From Ziziphus jujuba (lineage: Eukaryota > Streptophyta > Magnoliopsida > Rosales > Rhamnaceae): 64,000 bases of DNA. This document shows, in pieces, positions 12,474-25,544 of this stretch. The notes under the pieces are model-generated. The model ran no database searches and was not told the origin of the DNA. It saw only the letters and a program-made list of their open reading frames with translations. The stretch spans positions 17,221,001 through 17,285,000 of the forward strand of contig NC_083386.1 in NCBI RefSeq assembly GCF_031755915.1, in the 5' to 3' direction. Made by a program: the position numbers and the translations under genes. The stretch's first letter is position 1. Every line of letters begins with the position of its first letter.

Positions 12474-15400
12474 TTGAAAGGGTTCATGCCAAAAGGAAAA
12501 AAGCTAGTCATAGATGAAGGAGAACCTCAGAAGAAGTATGATAATATTATAAATACAATCCACGACGGATTTGCTTGCGTTGGAACCTCAATGAAGGAAA
12601 GAGCAAAGTATATTAAACTGGCAGAAGTGGCATCGGTAAGTACCCCTAATCAAAAGTTGCCTAGATTAGAATCAACCATTTCAATTGTATTTACAGATCA
12701 CGACACAAAAGGATTGCACATGCCACATGATAACGCATTGATCATCAAGACAAACATAGCAAATAATTGGATTTTAAAGATCCTAGTAGACAACGGTAGC
12801 TCGGTCAACATCATTTTCTTGTCAACACTAAATAAAATGAAGTGGAAGAGTGATGATATAGAAACAGTTGACACAATGAATCTTGTTGGATTCAATGGTG
12901 AGATAAGCTAAGTCATGAGAAAGATAACCGTGCCCATATTAACAAAGGGCAAAATGATACTTTCAAAGATGATGGTGATAGATGCAGATTCCACATACAA
13001 TGTTATCCTAGGAAGACCTTGGATCCATCCCATGGGAGCTTTGCCATCTTTTTATCATTAGGCGGTGAAATTCCTCGTTGATGGTCAGATCGCAACTGTG
13101 AAGAGTGATCAAGTCAGTGCTCGAAGCTACTATGTGGTGACCATGAAATGAAAAACTCATGCTGACAAATAGCAATCATGAAACTTCAGGATTTCAACTT
13201 TGAATGAAGTTGAGATTCCCAAGACCGTTGTAGAAGTAGCTTTGGATGAAGAGATGCTGGATCGAAAGGTATGAATTGGTGCAAGATTATATGAGGAAAT
13301 GAGGAAACAACTTTTGTATTTTCTAAGAACAAGGAAGCACTATTTTGCGTGGGATGTTTCGAACATGGTAGGAATAGATCCAGAGATAATTGCTCACTGA
13401 CTGAAAATAGATTCGAATCATAAGCCACTAAAGTAGAAAATAAGAAAATTTGCATCCGAAAGAAGTCGAATCATCAACAAAGAGGTACAAAAATTGAAGG
13501 ATAGTGGACTCACTCATGCAGTACATTACCTGGAATGGCTTGCAAATGTGGTGGTGGTGATGAAGAAGAATGGGAAGCCATGGGTCTACATCGATTTCAC
13601 AGACCTAAACAAAGCTTACCCGAAGGACAGTTCCCCTCTCCCAATGATCGAAACCTTGGAGGATGCAACATCTGGTCACGAGATGTTGAGATTTTAGATG
13701 CAAATTCAGGATATAATCAAATCCTCATGCATCCAGAAGATTAAGAAAAAACCTCATTCATGACCAATCGAGGAATATATTGCTACAAGGTAATGCTTTT
13801 CGGACTTCAGAATGCCGGAGTAACTAACCAAAGGTTAGTAAATAAAATGTTTAGATATTAGATCAAGAAAACAATAGAGGTTTATATAGATGATATGCTT
13901 GTAAAATCAGCTAAAGCAGAGGATCATCTGGATCATTTGGGACAAACTTTTGATGTGTTGGAAAAGTATAGGATGAAGTTGAACCCAACAAAGTGTACCT
14001 TTGGAGTTCTAGGGAGGATGTTTCTCGGACATGTAGTCACTTAAAGAGGGATCAAAGCAAACCCAAGTAAGATAAAAGCTCTGATTGACATGCCCTCTCC
14101 TTAAGCCAAAAAAGAGGTGATGAAGCTAAATGGCAGAATTGCAACTTTAAACTAATTCATATAAAGGTCCTCAGACAAAAGCTACAAATTCTTCAACATT
14201 CTCAAAGGATGTAAAGATTTCGTTTATACCGACAAATGTGAAGCAACATTTTAAGAATTAAAGACATATCTCGGTTTGCCTCCCTTTTTGGTGAAACCTA
14301 ATCCCGTAGATGTACTACAGTTGTATCTCGCAGTGTTGGATAAGGCAGTGACAAAAACTGAAGTAAGAAGACAACATCCAATCTTCTATGTAAGCAAGAT
14401 TTTGTCAGACACTGAAACCAGATACACGAACATGGAGAAACTAGTTTTAGCACTAATAGTAACAGTTCGAAAGATCAAGTCATATTTTCAAAGCAACAAA
14501 GTAGCAGTCGTATCAGCATATCCCATATGATCTCTACTAGACAAGCCTGATCTAACAAGAAGAATGGCAATCTAGGCAGCAGAATTAGCAGATCATGGAA
14601 TTGAGTATGTCCCAAGGTCGGCCATCAAATCCTAAGTACTGGTAAATTTTATAGCTGAATTTGTAGTATCGAAAGCTAAATCACAAGAAGGATCCGTGTA
14701 AGGAAGCACTGAATCATGGAACCTATTCGTTGATGGTTCTTCAAATGAAAGAGGCTCAGGAATAGGAATTCTACTAAAAGCTCCAACTGGGGACCTTGTT
14801 GAACATTCTCTTCGATTCGAATTTCAAGCCTCAAACAATGAGGTAGAGTACGAGGTATTGATTGCAGGATTAAATCTAGCCTATAAATTTAGAACAAAGA
14901 GGCTGAAGATACACAGCAATTGGGCACTTGTAATAAACTAGATGAGTGGCAACTTTATGGTAACTAACCCAATAATGGCGGCTTATTTGTAGAAGGTGAA
15001 ACAACTGCTGGAAAGATTTGAAGAAGCCGAAATAAAACAACTTCCGAGAGATAAAAACAATCATGCAGATGCTTTAGCAAATATAGCTTCCTCGGAAAAA
15101 TTTGATAAAAAAAGGACCATTCCCATAGAATACCTTCCGGGAAAAAGTATAACTAAAGAAGAGAATCTCTTGGTTAATGAACAAGTCGATGAGGAAAGTT
15201 AGATGACTCCAATTACAGAGTACATAAACAATGGCATTCAGCCATCGGACAAGTCTGAAGCAAGGAAATTGAGAATTAAGTTAGCCAAATATTGCATTCT
15301 TAAGGGAGAACTTTATCGGAGGTCATATCAAAGGCCTTTGCTAAAGTATTTGGGACTAACTGCAGCCTTAAAAGTCATGGTTAAAGTACATGAAGGTCAT

Positions 15401-16462
15401 TATGGCAATCATTCTGGAAGAAAAGCGCTATCTTGGAAAATAATGCTACGCGAATTCTTTTAGTCGACTTTAATGAAAGACTATGATAGGTACGTAAGAG
15501 AATGTGATAAATGCCAAAGGTTTGCACCTTTACACGACGTGCCAACAAATGAACTCACAAGTGTATCAAGTCCTTGGCCTTCCATACAGTAGGGGTTTGA
15601 TATCATGTGACCATTCACTACAGCTTCAAGACAAAAGAGGTTCATCCTTGTAACGACTAACTATATCTTAAAATGGACTGAAGCTGAGGCATATTCGAAA
15701 GTTAAAGAGTCGCATCTGACAAATTTTATGTGGAAGTTCATCATATGCAGATTTGGACTACCAAGGGTAATAATTTCAGACAACAGGCCCTAATTCATTG
15801 ACAAAGGATTCAGAGATTTGTACAAGGAATGGAAGATAGAGCTTTGATATTCTTCACCAAGACATCTACAGGGGAATGGCTAGACTGAAGTATCGGACAA
15901 AAGTATATTAAATACTCTAAAAAAGTGACTTGAGGATTTAAAAGGTTTGTGGGCCGAAGAACTTCCAGAAGTCCTTTGGGCTTATAGGATGATCGTACGA
16001 GCACCAATAAACCAAACTCCATTCTCTCTCATCTATGGAGCCGAAGCAATCATACCAGCCGAGATATCAAAAAGGAATTTATGTAGAAACAGAAACCTTA
16101 GACAGCATAATGACCAGATGATGAACCAAGCACTTGATGAAACCGAAGAGATGAGGGAAGCTACATCTATCATACTCGCCCAATATCAGCAAATGGCAAC
16201 AAAGCATTACAACTCAATAGTTAAGTTTCAGACTTTTCAAGTTGGGGACTTTGTCCTCAGAAAAAGTTTTTCTAGGGAAGCAAGAGCACAATGTGGGGAA
16301 GCTAGGGCCGAACTGGGAAGGAGTTATCTCGGTAGTTTGACCAGAAACATACAAAATTTAGAACCTGAAAGGCAAAACTATTTCAAGAAACTGGCATTCA
16401 GAAAATCTAAGGATTTACCACTAAACTTCTTTTTTCTGAATATCGAACGCCACAAATTGTAA
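12474..16462 (+). pseudogene. pol of Tat-type gypsy (protease, RT, RNase H, integrase), broken
   Basis: The protease active site VDNGSS lies at about 12787, followed by an ILGRPWIH motif near 13008. RT pieces run 13440-14110 with the DFTDLNKA box near 13597 and a YIDDMLV box near 13885. RNase H covers 14700-15110, with VDGSS first and a DKNNHADALA end motif. Integrase covers 15200-16060. Its zinc region has the HEGHYGNH and CDKCQ halves, the core Asp lies in ISDNRP, and the C-terminal part includes GAEAIIPAEI. In-frame stops occur throughout (for example near 13741, 14041, 15460 and 15590). Order PR-RT-RH-IN is typical Ty3/gypsy. No chromodomain is seen, which fits a non-chromovirus lineage. 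Confidence 0.85.
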
Positions 16463-18839
16463 ACGATGTGTTTCCATTATGATAAATTTTGTATTACATT
16501 CATTAAAGCAACAAATTAAAAAGAGTTTATTTAAAAGACTTAGCAGAGGCGTTGAAATAAAAAGATTTTATTTATTTTCAGTAAAAGTTACAAAGTAGAG
16601 CTACAAAACCCGGAACATTGGGTATACATAAATATATATATATATCAGATCAACGGCTTTCACAGTCTTCTTCTTCAGATATCGCTTCTTCTACAACTTT
16701 CATATTCCGTCAAACGCTATCTTGGATCAGTGGCTTTCATCTTCTGAGGGATTCCTTTTTTGAAGAAAGACTCCACTTCTCTTTCTTCCTCATCTCCTCT
16801 GACAGTAAAAAATATTCCTCCGGACCAACTATGAGCACTGGGAAATATTTTTAAGATATGCTACCTCTCAAACTCCGCCAATAGTCATGTTGGAATTCAA
16901 GAAGTAGGCGGGTGGCTTCACAATATAAGAAAAGTGTGGATAATTTCATTAATTTGGAAATAAAATTATCCACACTTCCCACTGAAATATCAGCCCACCC
17001 AAGAAGGTAGAGGACCCTACTACAAGTCCTCAACCATTAAGATAAACATTGCTAGTACCTTATAGCCATCATCGAGAGAATAAGATCACAAGTGCCAGCA
17101 TCTCCTAAACATTCCCACTCTCTAGTGAAAATGTAGAAGATATTGGCAATGATGATCTCATTGCCTAGGTAAGGCAAAGAAAACCAGAGCAACAATTTTT
17201 CTAACATACAGAAAGAATAAAGAGAAGAAGAAGACGAACAAAGAAGATAGACAACAAACCCGAAAAGCAATGCCACATTTATAGAACAGTAGCATAACTG
17301 CCTCGTCCTATATTTATGTATCCTCAGAACACGCGTCCTCAAAATCTATGGTTCACGCACCTTGAAAGTAGAGAAACAATTTACACCATACACGTAAGTA
17401 ACACCCTTTTATGTTCTGATTTACTTGCGTCTTTTCGTATCTTGATAATCATATCTCTTGTCATAATTATCTCCAATTGTGATGATCGTTGAAAATCAAA
17501 ACATCACGATGTTATCAAGAAAGATCTGGGACATCATATGTAGGGAATGTTTGACCTAAAAAAAAAAAAAAAAAAGAGCCTCCACATAAAAGCTTCAAGC
17601 TAGTCTCAGACTAGATCAACTAAATATAGATTGGCATGTATGCACGAAGTGAGAGATAATTCGGTCCATGCCGGGTTAAACAGACAAGAGGTCTCGGACT
17701 GAACAACAAAAAAGCTCGATCTGGTATGCAACTTAAAAGGTTTAACCAGACATAGTTGAGCAACAAAAAGAGTTACAATGTATGTCCTAGAGAAAGGACA
17801 AGTAACCAAATATAACGCTACAAAATGTTAAAGATAACATTGTGTAAATCATTTCTTCTAAGCCGAGGTATATAAGCCAGTAGGTTTAACCTCGCCAAAT
17901 GGACGTATGAAATGATAAACATATGGCTACATGTTAAAAATAGCGCGACTATTATTAAAAGCTTGGAAGGAAAAAGAACAATGCAGATAAGCTCACAACA
18001 AGATATCGAGTCGAGTTCATTTTAAACAACATGAAGTTTTATTCTATTTATGAATAAATCAATTACAAGATAAGCTCGGACACTTAATTATAGCAGTAAG
18101 CTTGAGTACTTCCAAAAGGATACAAGTTCTACAATAGAAAGAAAAGTTCTAAATCAGAGTTACAAAGAATTACAGAAACATCGGTGTTGTACAATTTCAC
18201 CAGTTGCTTAAAATCATCTTTGAAAGTCAAAAGACAAAAGTCTTCCACCCTAAAGCAGATGAGCGAACCCATTTCTCAGTTGGATCCCTTCTAGCCAAAT
18301 GTCCGAGATGCTTAAAAACTTCGAAGCCTTCTTCAAAAGACACCCATGAAACATGAAGATAGGCCATCTGAAATTAAAGCAATTATCTTCAAAAGAACAT
18401 TGCGATAGTATTTATATTATCCAATCAAGCTTTGGAGAAAAGAAGATATGCAAAAGCAATGACTTGAAAACCATTGATTCATTTGGGGACGTAAATCGAA
18501 AGATCTGGTTGCCATTTTATTATCCAAACAAGTGCAAGAGCAAAAGATGGAGCTTTTTAGGTTCCACCGCATTTTGCCAAGTCAAAAGCTTGATTGAATA
18601 ATAAAACAAAAACCAATCATTCGTTAAAGGAAAGCACGAGTTCAATATGGCAACACAGGCCATAAATAGACAACTTAAAGAGGATTTCAAATTTCACAGC
18701 AGATAGAGAAACTAAGAATTTAAAATTTGAAATCAGAATTATCAGTAAATAAGATAAGGAAAAGCTACGAATTATGCTTATCAATAAGCATAATCATGAT
18801 ACATATGGATTTGTCCAAATATTATCTTAAAAAAAAAAT
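16463..18839 (+). other. Non-coding segment between pol and antisense ORF
   Basis: A 2.4-kb stretch without convincing coding on either strand. It contains a short (TA)n at about 16630 and a 17-A run near 17559. Tat/Ogre elements usually have a long untranslated part here. Confidence 0.6.
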
Positions 18840-20942
18840 TTAAGTAGGTTGAGGATTTTCAACCATGACTTCAGGATTCTCATCTTCATCAATCGTGACC
18901 GATGACTTCAGATTCGCCAAACTAGAAAGAACCGAGCTAGCATTTGTCATTCTAGTGTTAGGGTTCACAAAAAGCTCAGAATCCCCTATAAGAGCTTCGC
19001 CACAATAAGGACCCGAAGTCTCCTCTTCACTTTCAACATCTGAAAGGTTGAAGACAGCATCACTCAAAAGAGAGACATCGGGAGATGCAACTGAAGGACC
19101 CTCAACTGCATATTTCTTCTTGCATTCACTCCAACCATGATGATAGCCCTTGTCTAAGCAATCAGCCTTGATAAAGCTTGCCGAAGCCATAGCTTTCTTC
19201 AAATCTTTAGGAAGCTTTAAGGCCTCATTGGTTTTTTCTTACAGCATTTCAGCATTGGTTTCTGCTGCTACTGTTTTCTCCTTTAAATATCTTTTCAGGG
19301 CTCAAACTTAGATTGCAATTTATCCCTCTCTCCTTCAATCTTAGCAAGCTCCTCCTTGGCAGCATTCAGCGCAGTTTCAGCCTCATGGTTCTTTTGAGTT
19401 AAAGAAAAATTAAAAAGGACAACCTTTTCACATTGTCTTCTAAAGGCTTAACTCTTTCAGCAGCCACTATGTAGTTTTGAACCATCAAATAAAGGTGAGC
19501 AGCAGCTTGTTTCATGAGCGTCGAAGTAGAGTTGTTTGCCATCTTGTTCTCATCCTAGGTAGGAAGCATTGCCACAGTGAGGTTTAGCAAATCTTGATCC
19601 GACTTGCGAACTAAATAGCCCTCAGGAAAAGTAATTACAACCTCCGTTCCATTAGACGACTTGGATTGAAAAATCCTTCAGAGATCTCTGGCACCTTCAG
19701 ATCTTACTCTCTTCGGAGGAAGAATTTTATCCCCTTTACTTGCAAAAGAATTTACCAAGTCTGTAGAGTCGACAGGAGGATTTGAAGATGTAACTTGAGC
19801 TTTGTCAATAGCTCGGGAAGCTATGAAAACAGCCTGACATTTCTCACGTGAAACTTCTTCAACGTGAGATGTCTTGGGAGCTTCTTTCTTCTTTTGCATT
19901 TTTGCTTTCTTAGCTTCCCTTATCCTTTGAAGCCTAGATGGATCCATATCAGCCACGACTTTTTCACTAGCCATATGGAGACCAGTTTTGTCGAAGTTCT
20001 CGGCGGTAAGAATTATGGGCAAATAGAGACTTTCTACTGTTGCCAGCTGAATTGAAGATGCAATTTGTCCCTCAGAATATTCTGGAGGATTATTTAAAGC
20101 AGGATCTGCAAAAGGGAAAGCATATAATCAAAACTAAAGCAAGAAGTGTCTATGTCTGCACAAGGACACAAATAATGGAAAGCTCACCAAAATGAAAATT
20201 CCAAGCTATCCTAACAGGCATTAAATTCAGGACTTCACAACTCCACTCGACCGAAAAAAAAGAAGTATTTTTTCTTCCAATACTTATCACCAGAAGAAGT
20301 TTCTGTGAATAGTTTCTTATTTCGGCCAGCATGCAAGATATATCGGTGATAGTGTGAGAATTTTCTCTAACCTCATACCACATCAATAGAGTGTTTACAT
20401 TGTGTTTGATGTTATAGAGATTTATCAATATTTGGGTAGCCAAGAGAATGCGCCATGTGTTAGACATTAGTTGACCAGGGGCAAGATTGAAATATGAAAG
20501 AAATTCCTTTATGAAAGGAAGGAGGGGAAAGCGAAGCCTTAATTCAAGGAAATATTCATACATACATACATACTTAGCCCAATATGAAGGCGCACGGTCA
20601 CTACCCTCAGCCAGAGATAGCCGAACTGAGTTGGAAATCCTATATTTAGCTCGGATACTATTAAGGTCGTCCACAGATTTATAAATGGTTTTAAAATTGA
20701 ACGGGTTAAGTCTTTTTGCCTTTACCTAAGGGAATAGATTCATCATCCTCATCATCTTCCTCTAATTCTTTAGAAGGAACAGGATCATGAATATGCTTAA
20801 TTCTAGTTTCGACCCAAGAAACATCAAAGTCATCATCAGAAGAAGAAGGTTCGCTATTGCTAGTGGAAGGATCTCTATACTTGGTAAAATTTTTGCTATT
20901 ATCCTTAGAAGTTAACATTTCAGCTAAGAAAAAGACAGACAC
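18840..20942 (-). pseudogene. Antisense additional ORF of the Tat element (PF04195-like)
   Basis: Read on the minus strand. An acidic Ser/Asp-rich N-terminus starts at 20942 (MSVFFLAEML). After a frameshift near 20715 comes a domain at about 20690-20188 with MYEYFLELRLRFPLLPF and NLAPGQLMSNTWRI. These motifs resemble the 'putative gypsy type transposon' family (Pfam PF04195) that plant Tat elements carry in reverse orientation. A candidate intron (20187-20106, GT to AG) joins this domain in frame to the next exon (20105-19678), which encodes a basic KKAKMQKKKEAP stretch. After a stop at 19678 the coiled-coil-like tail continues with breaks. A final open part (19202-18840) is acidic and ends NPQPT. 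The function in the family is unknown. The copy is decayed. Confidence 0.7.
20106..20187 (-). other. Candidate spliceosomal intron in the antisense ORF
   Basis: On the minus strand the donor is G|GTGAGC and the acceptor is TTTTGCAG|AT. Removing 82 nt joins the two open frames with phase preserved (a split GAT codon). Both splice sites match plant consensus. Confidence 0.6.
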
Positions 20943-21375
20943 ACAATGATGAAAAGAAAAAGTTAAATTAAAGATAATGGCAAGAGAATTAACCCGAAGT
21001 CAAAAGAAAATCTTTGAAGGCACCAAACGCAAATGCTATGTGATAAGGAAAAGAAGTGAATGCCCGAGGACCCACGCCAAATCTTCCATGAATATTTCAA
21101 GAAAATAATAAAGGAAATTTTTCTAGGGCTCCACAAGACATTGGGGTATGAAATAAAAGAAGAAAACCCTCTTATATCCTCAATGAAAGATGGTAACAGT
21201 TCATTTTGCATCCAATGGTTCAGATTGAAAGTGCATTTTCCAAGGAAATTGAAAATACATATCTTGAACACATGCCAAACACACAAGAGCCATAAAGGCG
21301 AAAAGGCTCCAATAAACGAGGCATTTGAATTCAGGTTACAACTCTTCCAAGTGAAGCAACCAATCATTCACAAGA

Positions 21376-21390
21376 GTTCGAGGGGCTAAT
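21376..21390 (+). promoter_or_regulatory. Polypurine tract of the Tat-type gypsy
   Basis: A purine-rich GAGGGG-containing segment lies immediately before the 3' LTR start. Its position is correct for plus-strand priming, but the tract is short and partly interrupted. Confidence 0.5.
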
Positions 21391-22099
21391 TGTATGGGTA
21401 AAATAATGAACCGATGATACATCATGAAAATCAAGTTGCCACGTGTGATAATCAAAGGTATTCAAATATATACATCATCAATATATTACACATCATAAAA
21501 AAGTGTTATAACAGTAACAAAGCCTCGATAATGGAGGTTGGTTCAGTAAGTATAGACAAAATAAAAGTCATCCGAGATAACTCCTCAAGATCCGAGATAA
21601 CTCATATCTGACGTCCGACATAAATAGTGGACTACTGAAGATAAAAGACACAAGTGAAACTATCTTTGAATAAATATCGGGATTCTGTTAACAAGACCCT
21701 GAAGACCACGAGTCAAATGGGTAAGGTAATAACCAAGATTCTCTTCGGAAGGAAATCAACTCAAAATTGAATTGAGTAAATAGAACCCCCAAAATCCTCC
21801 TAGGATTATGCTATCCAATATATTCAAAACATATTCAAACTCAAATTGCTATAAAAGATACAAAGGCATCCCATTCCAAGGTTTGAGAAATCAACCAACA
21901 CTAAAAACTTCAACTTTTATAGTTCATCATTTGACTTGAGTGTCAGAGTGCCTTTGGTCGGTACCACACTAGTGCCTAGGTGACCTGTTGTTCATTCTCC
22001 TGCTTCGTAGGTGTATGCATTTTGCTCCAGTTGCCATATCCCCAGCCCTCGTGTCAGTATTTTGCTAACATTGAGGCCACCCGAATTTCGACATCAACA
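21391..22099 (+). repeat. 3' LTR of the Tat-type gypsy element
   Basis: Pairs with 10375-11066. It begins TGTATGGGTAAAATAATG and ends ATCAACA. It differs from the 5' LTR by scattered substitutions and small indels, indicating an old insertion. Confidence 0.85.
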
Positions 22100-22660
22100 G
22101 ATGTTTGTTTTAATAATATTTTATTTGTTCATTCATTTAGCTCGTCTCATAGTTTTATATTTTAAAACTATTTCCCCTAGATCTCAATTAATAGTTGATG
22201 CATATTACGTTTGGGCACTCTTCATCATTATCATCATGTATTTCATTGTCTTTACATTTTTATATTTTTTGTATTCCTGCTACTGATGTTTTTTTCCCTT
22301 TTTCTGTACTATCATGGAATTTATTGTTTGTGTTGTTTTATTTAGTTTTGGACTCTTACATTTTTTTTTCTGAGAATATTCTAGTGGATAAACATAATAT
22401 GTATACTTTTATTTTTATTTTTCTTTCTCTTAAGTCTTAGGTTTTAAACCCTTGATGTATATGATGATAAATTTATGAGAGTTCTATTATAAGCATTTAT
22501 GATATTTTATTTATATTATTGGGTTATATCTAATTTATAGGGGAGTTCCATTGTAGTTTCGATACTTAGTTAGTAGGGTTTCTCTAGATAGAGCCATTTC
22601 ACATGTCCGAAAAGAACCCCGAGAGCGGTCCTATCATATATATGGTTTTGATATGATAAT
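22100..22660 (-). mobile_element. Unclassified element, copy 2, right portion beyond the gypsy insertion
   Basis: The reverse complement of this segment matches copy 1 at about 5880-6350. Shared runs include a CTAGTGGAT block and an ACCCTTGATG block. It begins directly after the gypsy 3' LTR, so the 11.7-kb insertion split one continuous copy. Confidence 0.6.
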
Positions 22661-23274
22661 AACTTGTAGAGATAGACTATGAGAGATAATTATCTATAGT
22701 AGTTAGATCATGAAAATCATACAGAAATGATAGCTGTGAATGTTGTTTCTTTCATCTTTATAAATCCTTGATTACATCATTTTGTGTGTACATATATGAA
22801 AAATTTTCATTTAAACTTTTTTAATTTTGTCATTATTTTACCTACACCTTATATTTATGAATAATCATTATTTATCTATCTTTATTTTCTAAAAATTCTC
22901 AAAAAAGATTATTTTGTCAGATTTTACCATTTAGATGCTAAAATTGTATTATTTTTTCAATGGTACTTTATCATAAAATAGAAAATTTTAACTTCTTTTT
23001 ACTTCTTAACTATTAAAATTAGCAAATAAAAGTTATAAAAATTATAAAAATTAATAAATAAGTCTATTTTGATATATATATATATTTATATATATTTAAA
23101 ATTAAATGAAAAATAATAATAATTTTTGAAAAACGCATAAATGTAAATGAAATTTGTCATATATATGTATATATACACGCATAGGGTTTTTGGCATAGTT
23201 CCCTTTTCAACTTTGCATGAATTAACAAATTACACCTTGTATTTCAATTTTTAATATCAATGCTCTTATGCTCT
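22661..23274. other. AT-rich intergenic sequence
   Basis: I see no coding or paired repeats. Only TA-rich runs (about 23070-23100 and 23160) are visible. Confidence 0.5.
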
Positions 23275-23911
23275 TTGAATTTAACAACTTTCGACAACAT
23301 CAATCATGGCTTTTAACTTATTAGTTTTGATATGTTAAATGGCATATGCAATGAACATGATCTATTAGTTTATATGATTTAAGGGCTACAATGGATATTT
23401 CAATCTTCTTTTCCTAATTATTAAACAAACTAAAAAATATGTGGTAATTTTTTTTTTTTACCTTGAAATTTCTTATCTAACCGTGGACCAACTACTTTAC
23501 TCCAACTACATCTTTCTACACCCAACATCAAACTGCCAATTGACCTCATTTTGCAAACTGTTGCGTGCCGCCCATAGATGTTTAGTTTCCTCTTCATTCA
23601 AAAAAATTGGCAATGCGACCCATTGCAAAGACAACAACTTGTCCATTTATTTCTTCTTCCTTTTCATTTTTCAAACCCATGTTCTCTGCTACCAAAACCG
23701 AGCTTGGCTAAACACTTCGAAGGTTGTTCCTTTCCTTAAATGGTGTCCTCACATTTAGGATCCTTTCCAAGCTTCTCAGCAAAGTCTCATAAGGATGCTA
23801 AGGTTAATGGAGTCCATCAATTGTTGCTCCTCCAAAATGCTAAAGTATGAATTAAAGATTTAGAGAAAACCCATCCATTTGTGATTTTCCAATTTTCATA
23901 TGTTTCTACTA

Positions 23912-24846
23912 GTGATGAAAATATTGGTATCAATGGAAATGTCAAGGATATAATTTTATAAAAATATTAATGGAAGTGTCGATATTGACGGAAATACCGA
24001 TAAAATTATGAAAATTGTAAATATTTAATTTAGAATACAAATTTTTGCATATGAGATAATTAATATAGTAAAATAATATAAAAAAATATAATAATTAGTA
24101 TATAATGATAATAAAATAGTTCATAAATATTAAAAATTATTGTAAGAAAAGAAAATACAATATTTGTTAATGTTAAAATATAGAAAATTTAATAAATAGT
24201 ATTAAGATACATAAAATTCTTAAATATAATTTATTTTAGAAATTATTAATTATTTAAAAAAAATAAAAAGGTAAAGACTCTTCAGTAATCTCTTATCGAT
24301 CCATATAGTTCTATTAAAAAAACAGTACTTCCATATAAAAGTTTAAACTAGAAAATAACGCACTGTTGTTAGATTTCTAATTGCATATCAATTCATTTTA
24401 TAAACTACGAAACATTTAAAAAAGATAAAATATTTAGAAAAGAAGCAGAACAATATTAGGGTGAGTGTGTATTTACACTTTAGTCCACTTAGTATGTGTA
24501 TTTAGTCTTTTCTTAGGGGTGCATACAACATTTTTACGTTTTCAGAACATGTCCACGAATCTCCTTTTAAGGGTATAGGCCCAGCCTAAGAACCTTCTAT
24601 CCATCATCTCCTGCCCCAGCAAACTAAAAAAAAAAAAAAAAAAAAAGAAAAAAGAAAAGAAAAGAAGTAAAACAAAATCAAAAACATAAAAAACAGATGC
24701 AGAAGAGTTGAAGCAACTTCAACGTTTCAAACTCTCGGGGCCAGCACTTGTACGATTAGCCCAATTTCTGTGCAAAGTTTTGCTTTTGGGCTTTTTTTGG
24801 TTACACTATGCAAATATCCAGCTCACCAATTATTTTGAAGATATAA

Positions 24847-24893
<47 letters not shown>

Positions 24894-25544
24894 TTTTCTT
24901 TTTACTGCCCCCTTTCTCTTTCACAAGTAACTCCATGCCTGCAATTTTACAGGTAATTCCATCAGATGTGGGAGGAAGAGAAGGGGGTTTCAACTGGAAA
25001 ATCTCAAAAACTTCATATTTGCAATTTTTCTATAACTTGGGTTACCTGATAAATCAATCCACTGACATCGTTTTCTTTTGTAATCGAGGGAGTTTCAACA
25101 GACATACCCATTTGGATCATCGGGTGAGGCTATTTGATCCGAATTTGCAACAAAACAAACAAATCTACCATCATTTGAAATTGTGAAAACCAAAACGACG
25201 ACAAAGGCGTTTAATAGATCAATTGTGAAATTTGGTTTGCTGAAGCGTTTAAGATGGATTTGGGAAAGAGAAAGACCGAAAGAGATGAGAACAAGAGAAA
25301 GCCGAGATTTCCATCCAATTTCCACCCACCAACAACCGAAATTTCCATCGGATTTCCACAAATATCCATCGAAAATCCGAGATTTTCATCGATTTAAGTT
25401 GACAACGTCGATATTTTGCGGCAACGGTGACATTTCTGCGACACCTCGGAAGATATTTTTTTCCCCCTCTATCGCTGTAGATGCTCACTGATACCCGAAA
25501 ATGTTGTTGAAATTTCAATGATATCGCTGACTTTTTCTTCCATG
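23912..25544. mobile_element. Nested non-autonomous element with 9-10 bp target duplication
   Basis: It is flanked by identical GTTTCTACTA copies at 23902-23911 and 25545-25554. Ends are weakly inverted (GATGAAAATATTGG at left; reverse complement of the right end begins with a GAAGAAAAAG-type run). A 9-10 bp duplication fits a Mutator-like element. The interior is AT-rich at left and carries repeated GGAAAT/ATTTCC words at 25300-25540. No transposase is visible. Confidence 0.55.
24846..24886. repeat. (TA)n microsatellite followed by poly-T
   Basis: About 20 TA units followed by a 13-T run; a probable polymorphic site. Confidence 0.8.

Larger units (their letters stand above)
10375..22099 (+). 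mobile_element. Ty3/gypsy LTR retrotransposon, Tat/Ogre type, degenerate
   Basis: LTRs of 692 and 709 bp, about 90 percent identical by eye, both begin TGTATGGG. The internal region holds gag, protease, RT, RNase H and integrase on the plus strand, and an additional ORF on the opposite strand between integrase and the 3' LTR. That layout is known for the Tat/Ogre group. Flanking 5-mers are AATGT and GATGT, consistent with a target duplication bearing one change. All coding parts carry several stops and shifts, so the element is not autonomous. Confidence 0.85.

Noticed and set aside
17052..17342. 96-codon minus-strand frame in the gypsy 3' region with hydrophobic stretches
   Set aside because: No similarity recognised and not joined to the antisense ORF; treated as chance.
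22011..22440. Overlapping 80-90 codon plus-strand frames rich in Phe, Ile and Tyr
   Set aside because: AT-driven composition inside the LTR end and the older unclassified element; no protein signal.
25095..25518. Overlapping frames of 80-100 codons on both strands
   Set aside because: They fall in the repeat-word part (GGAAAT/ATTTCC) of the nested element and show no domain.
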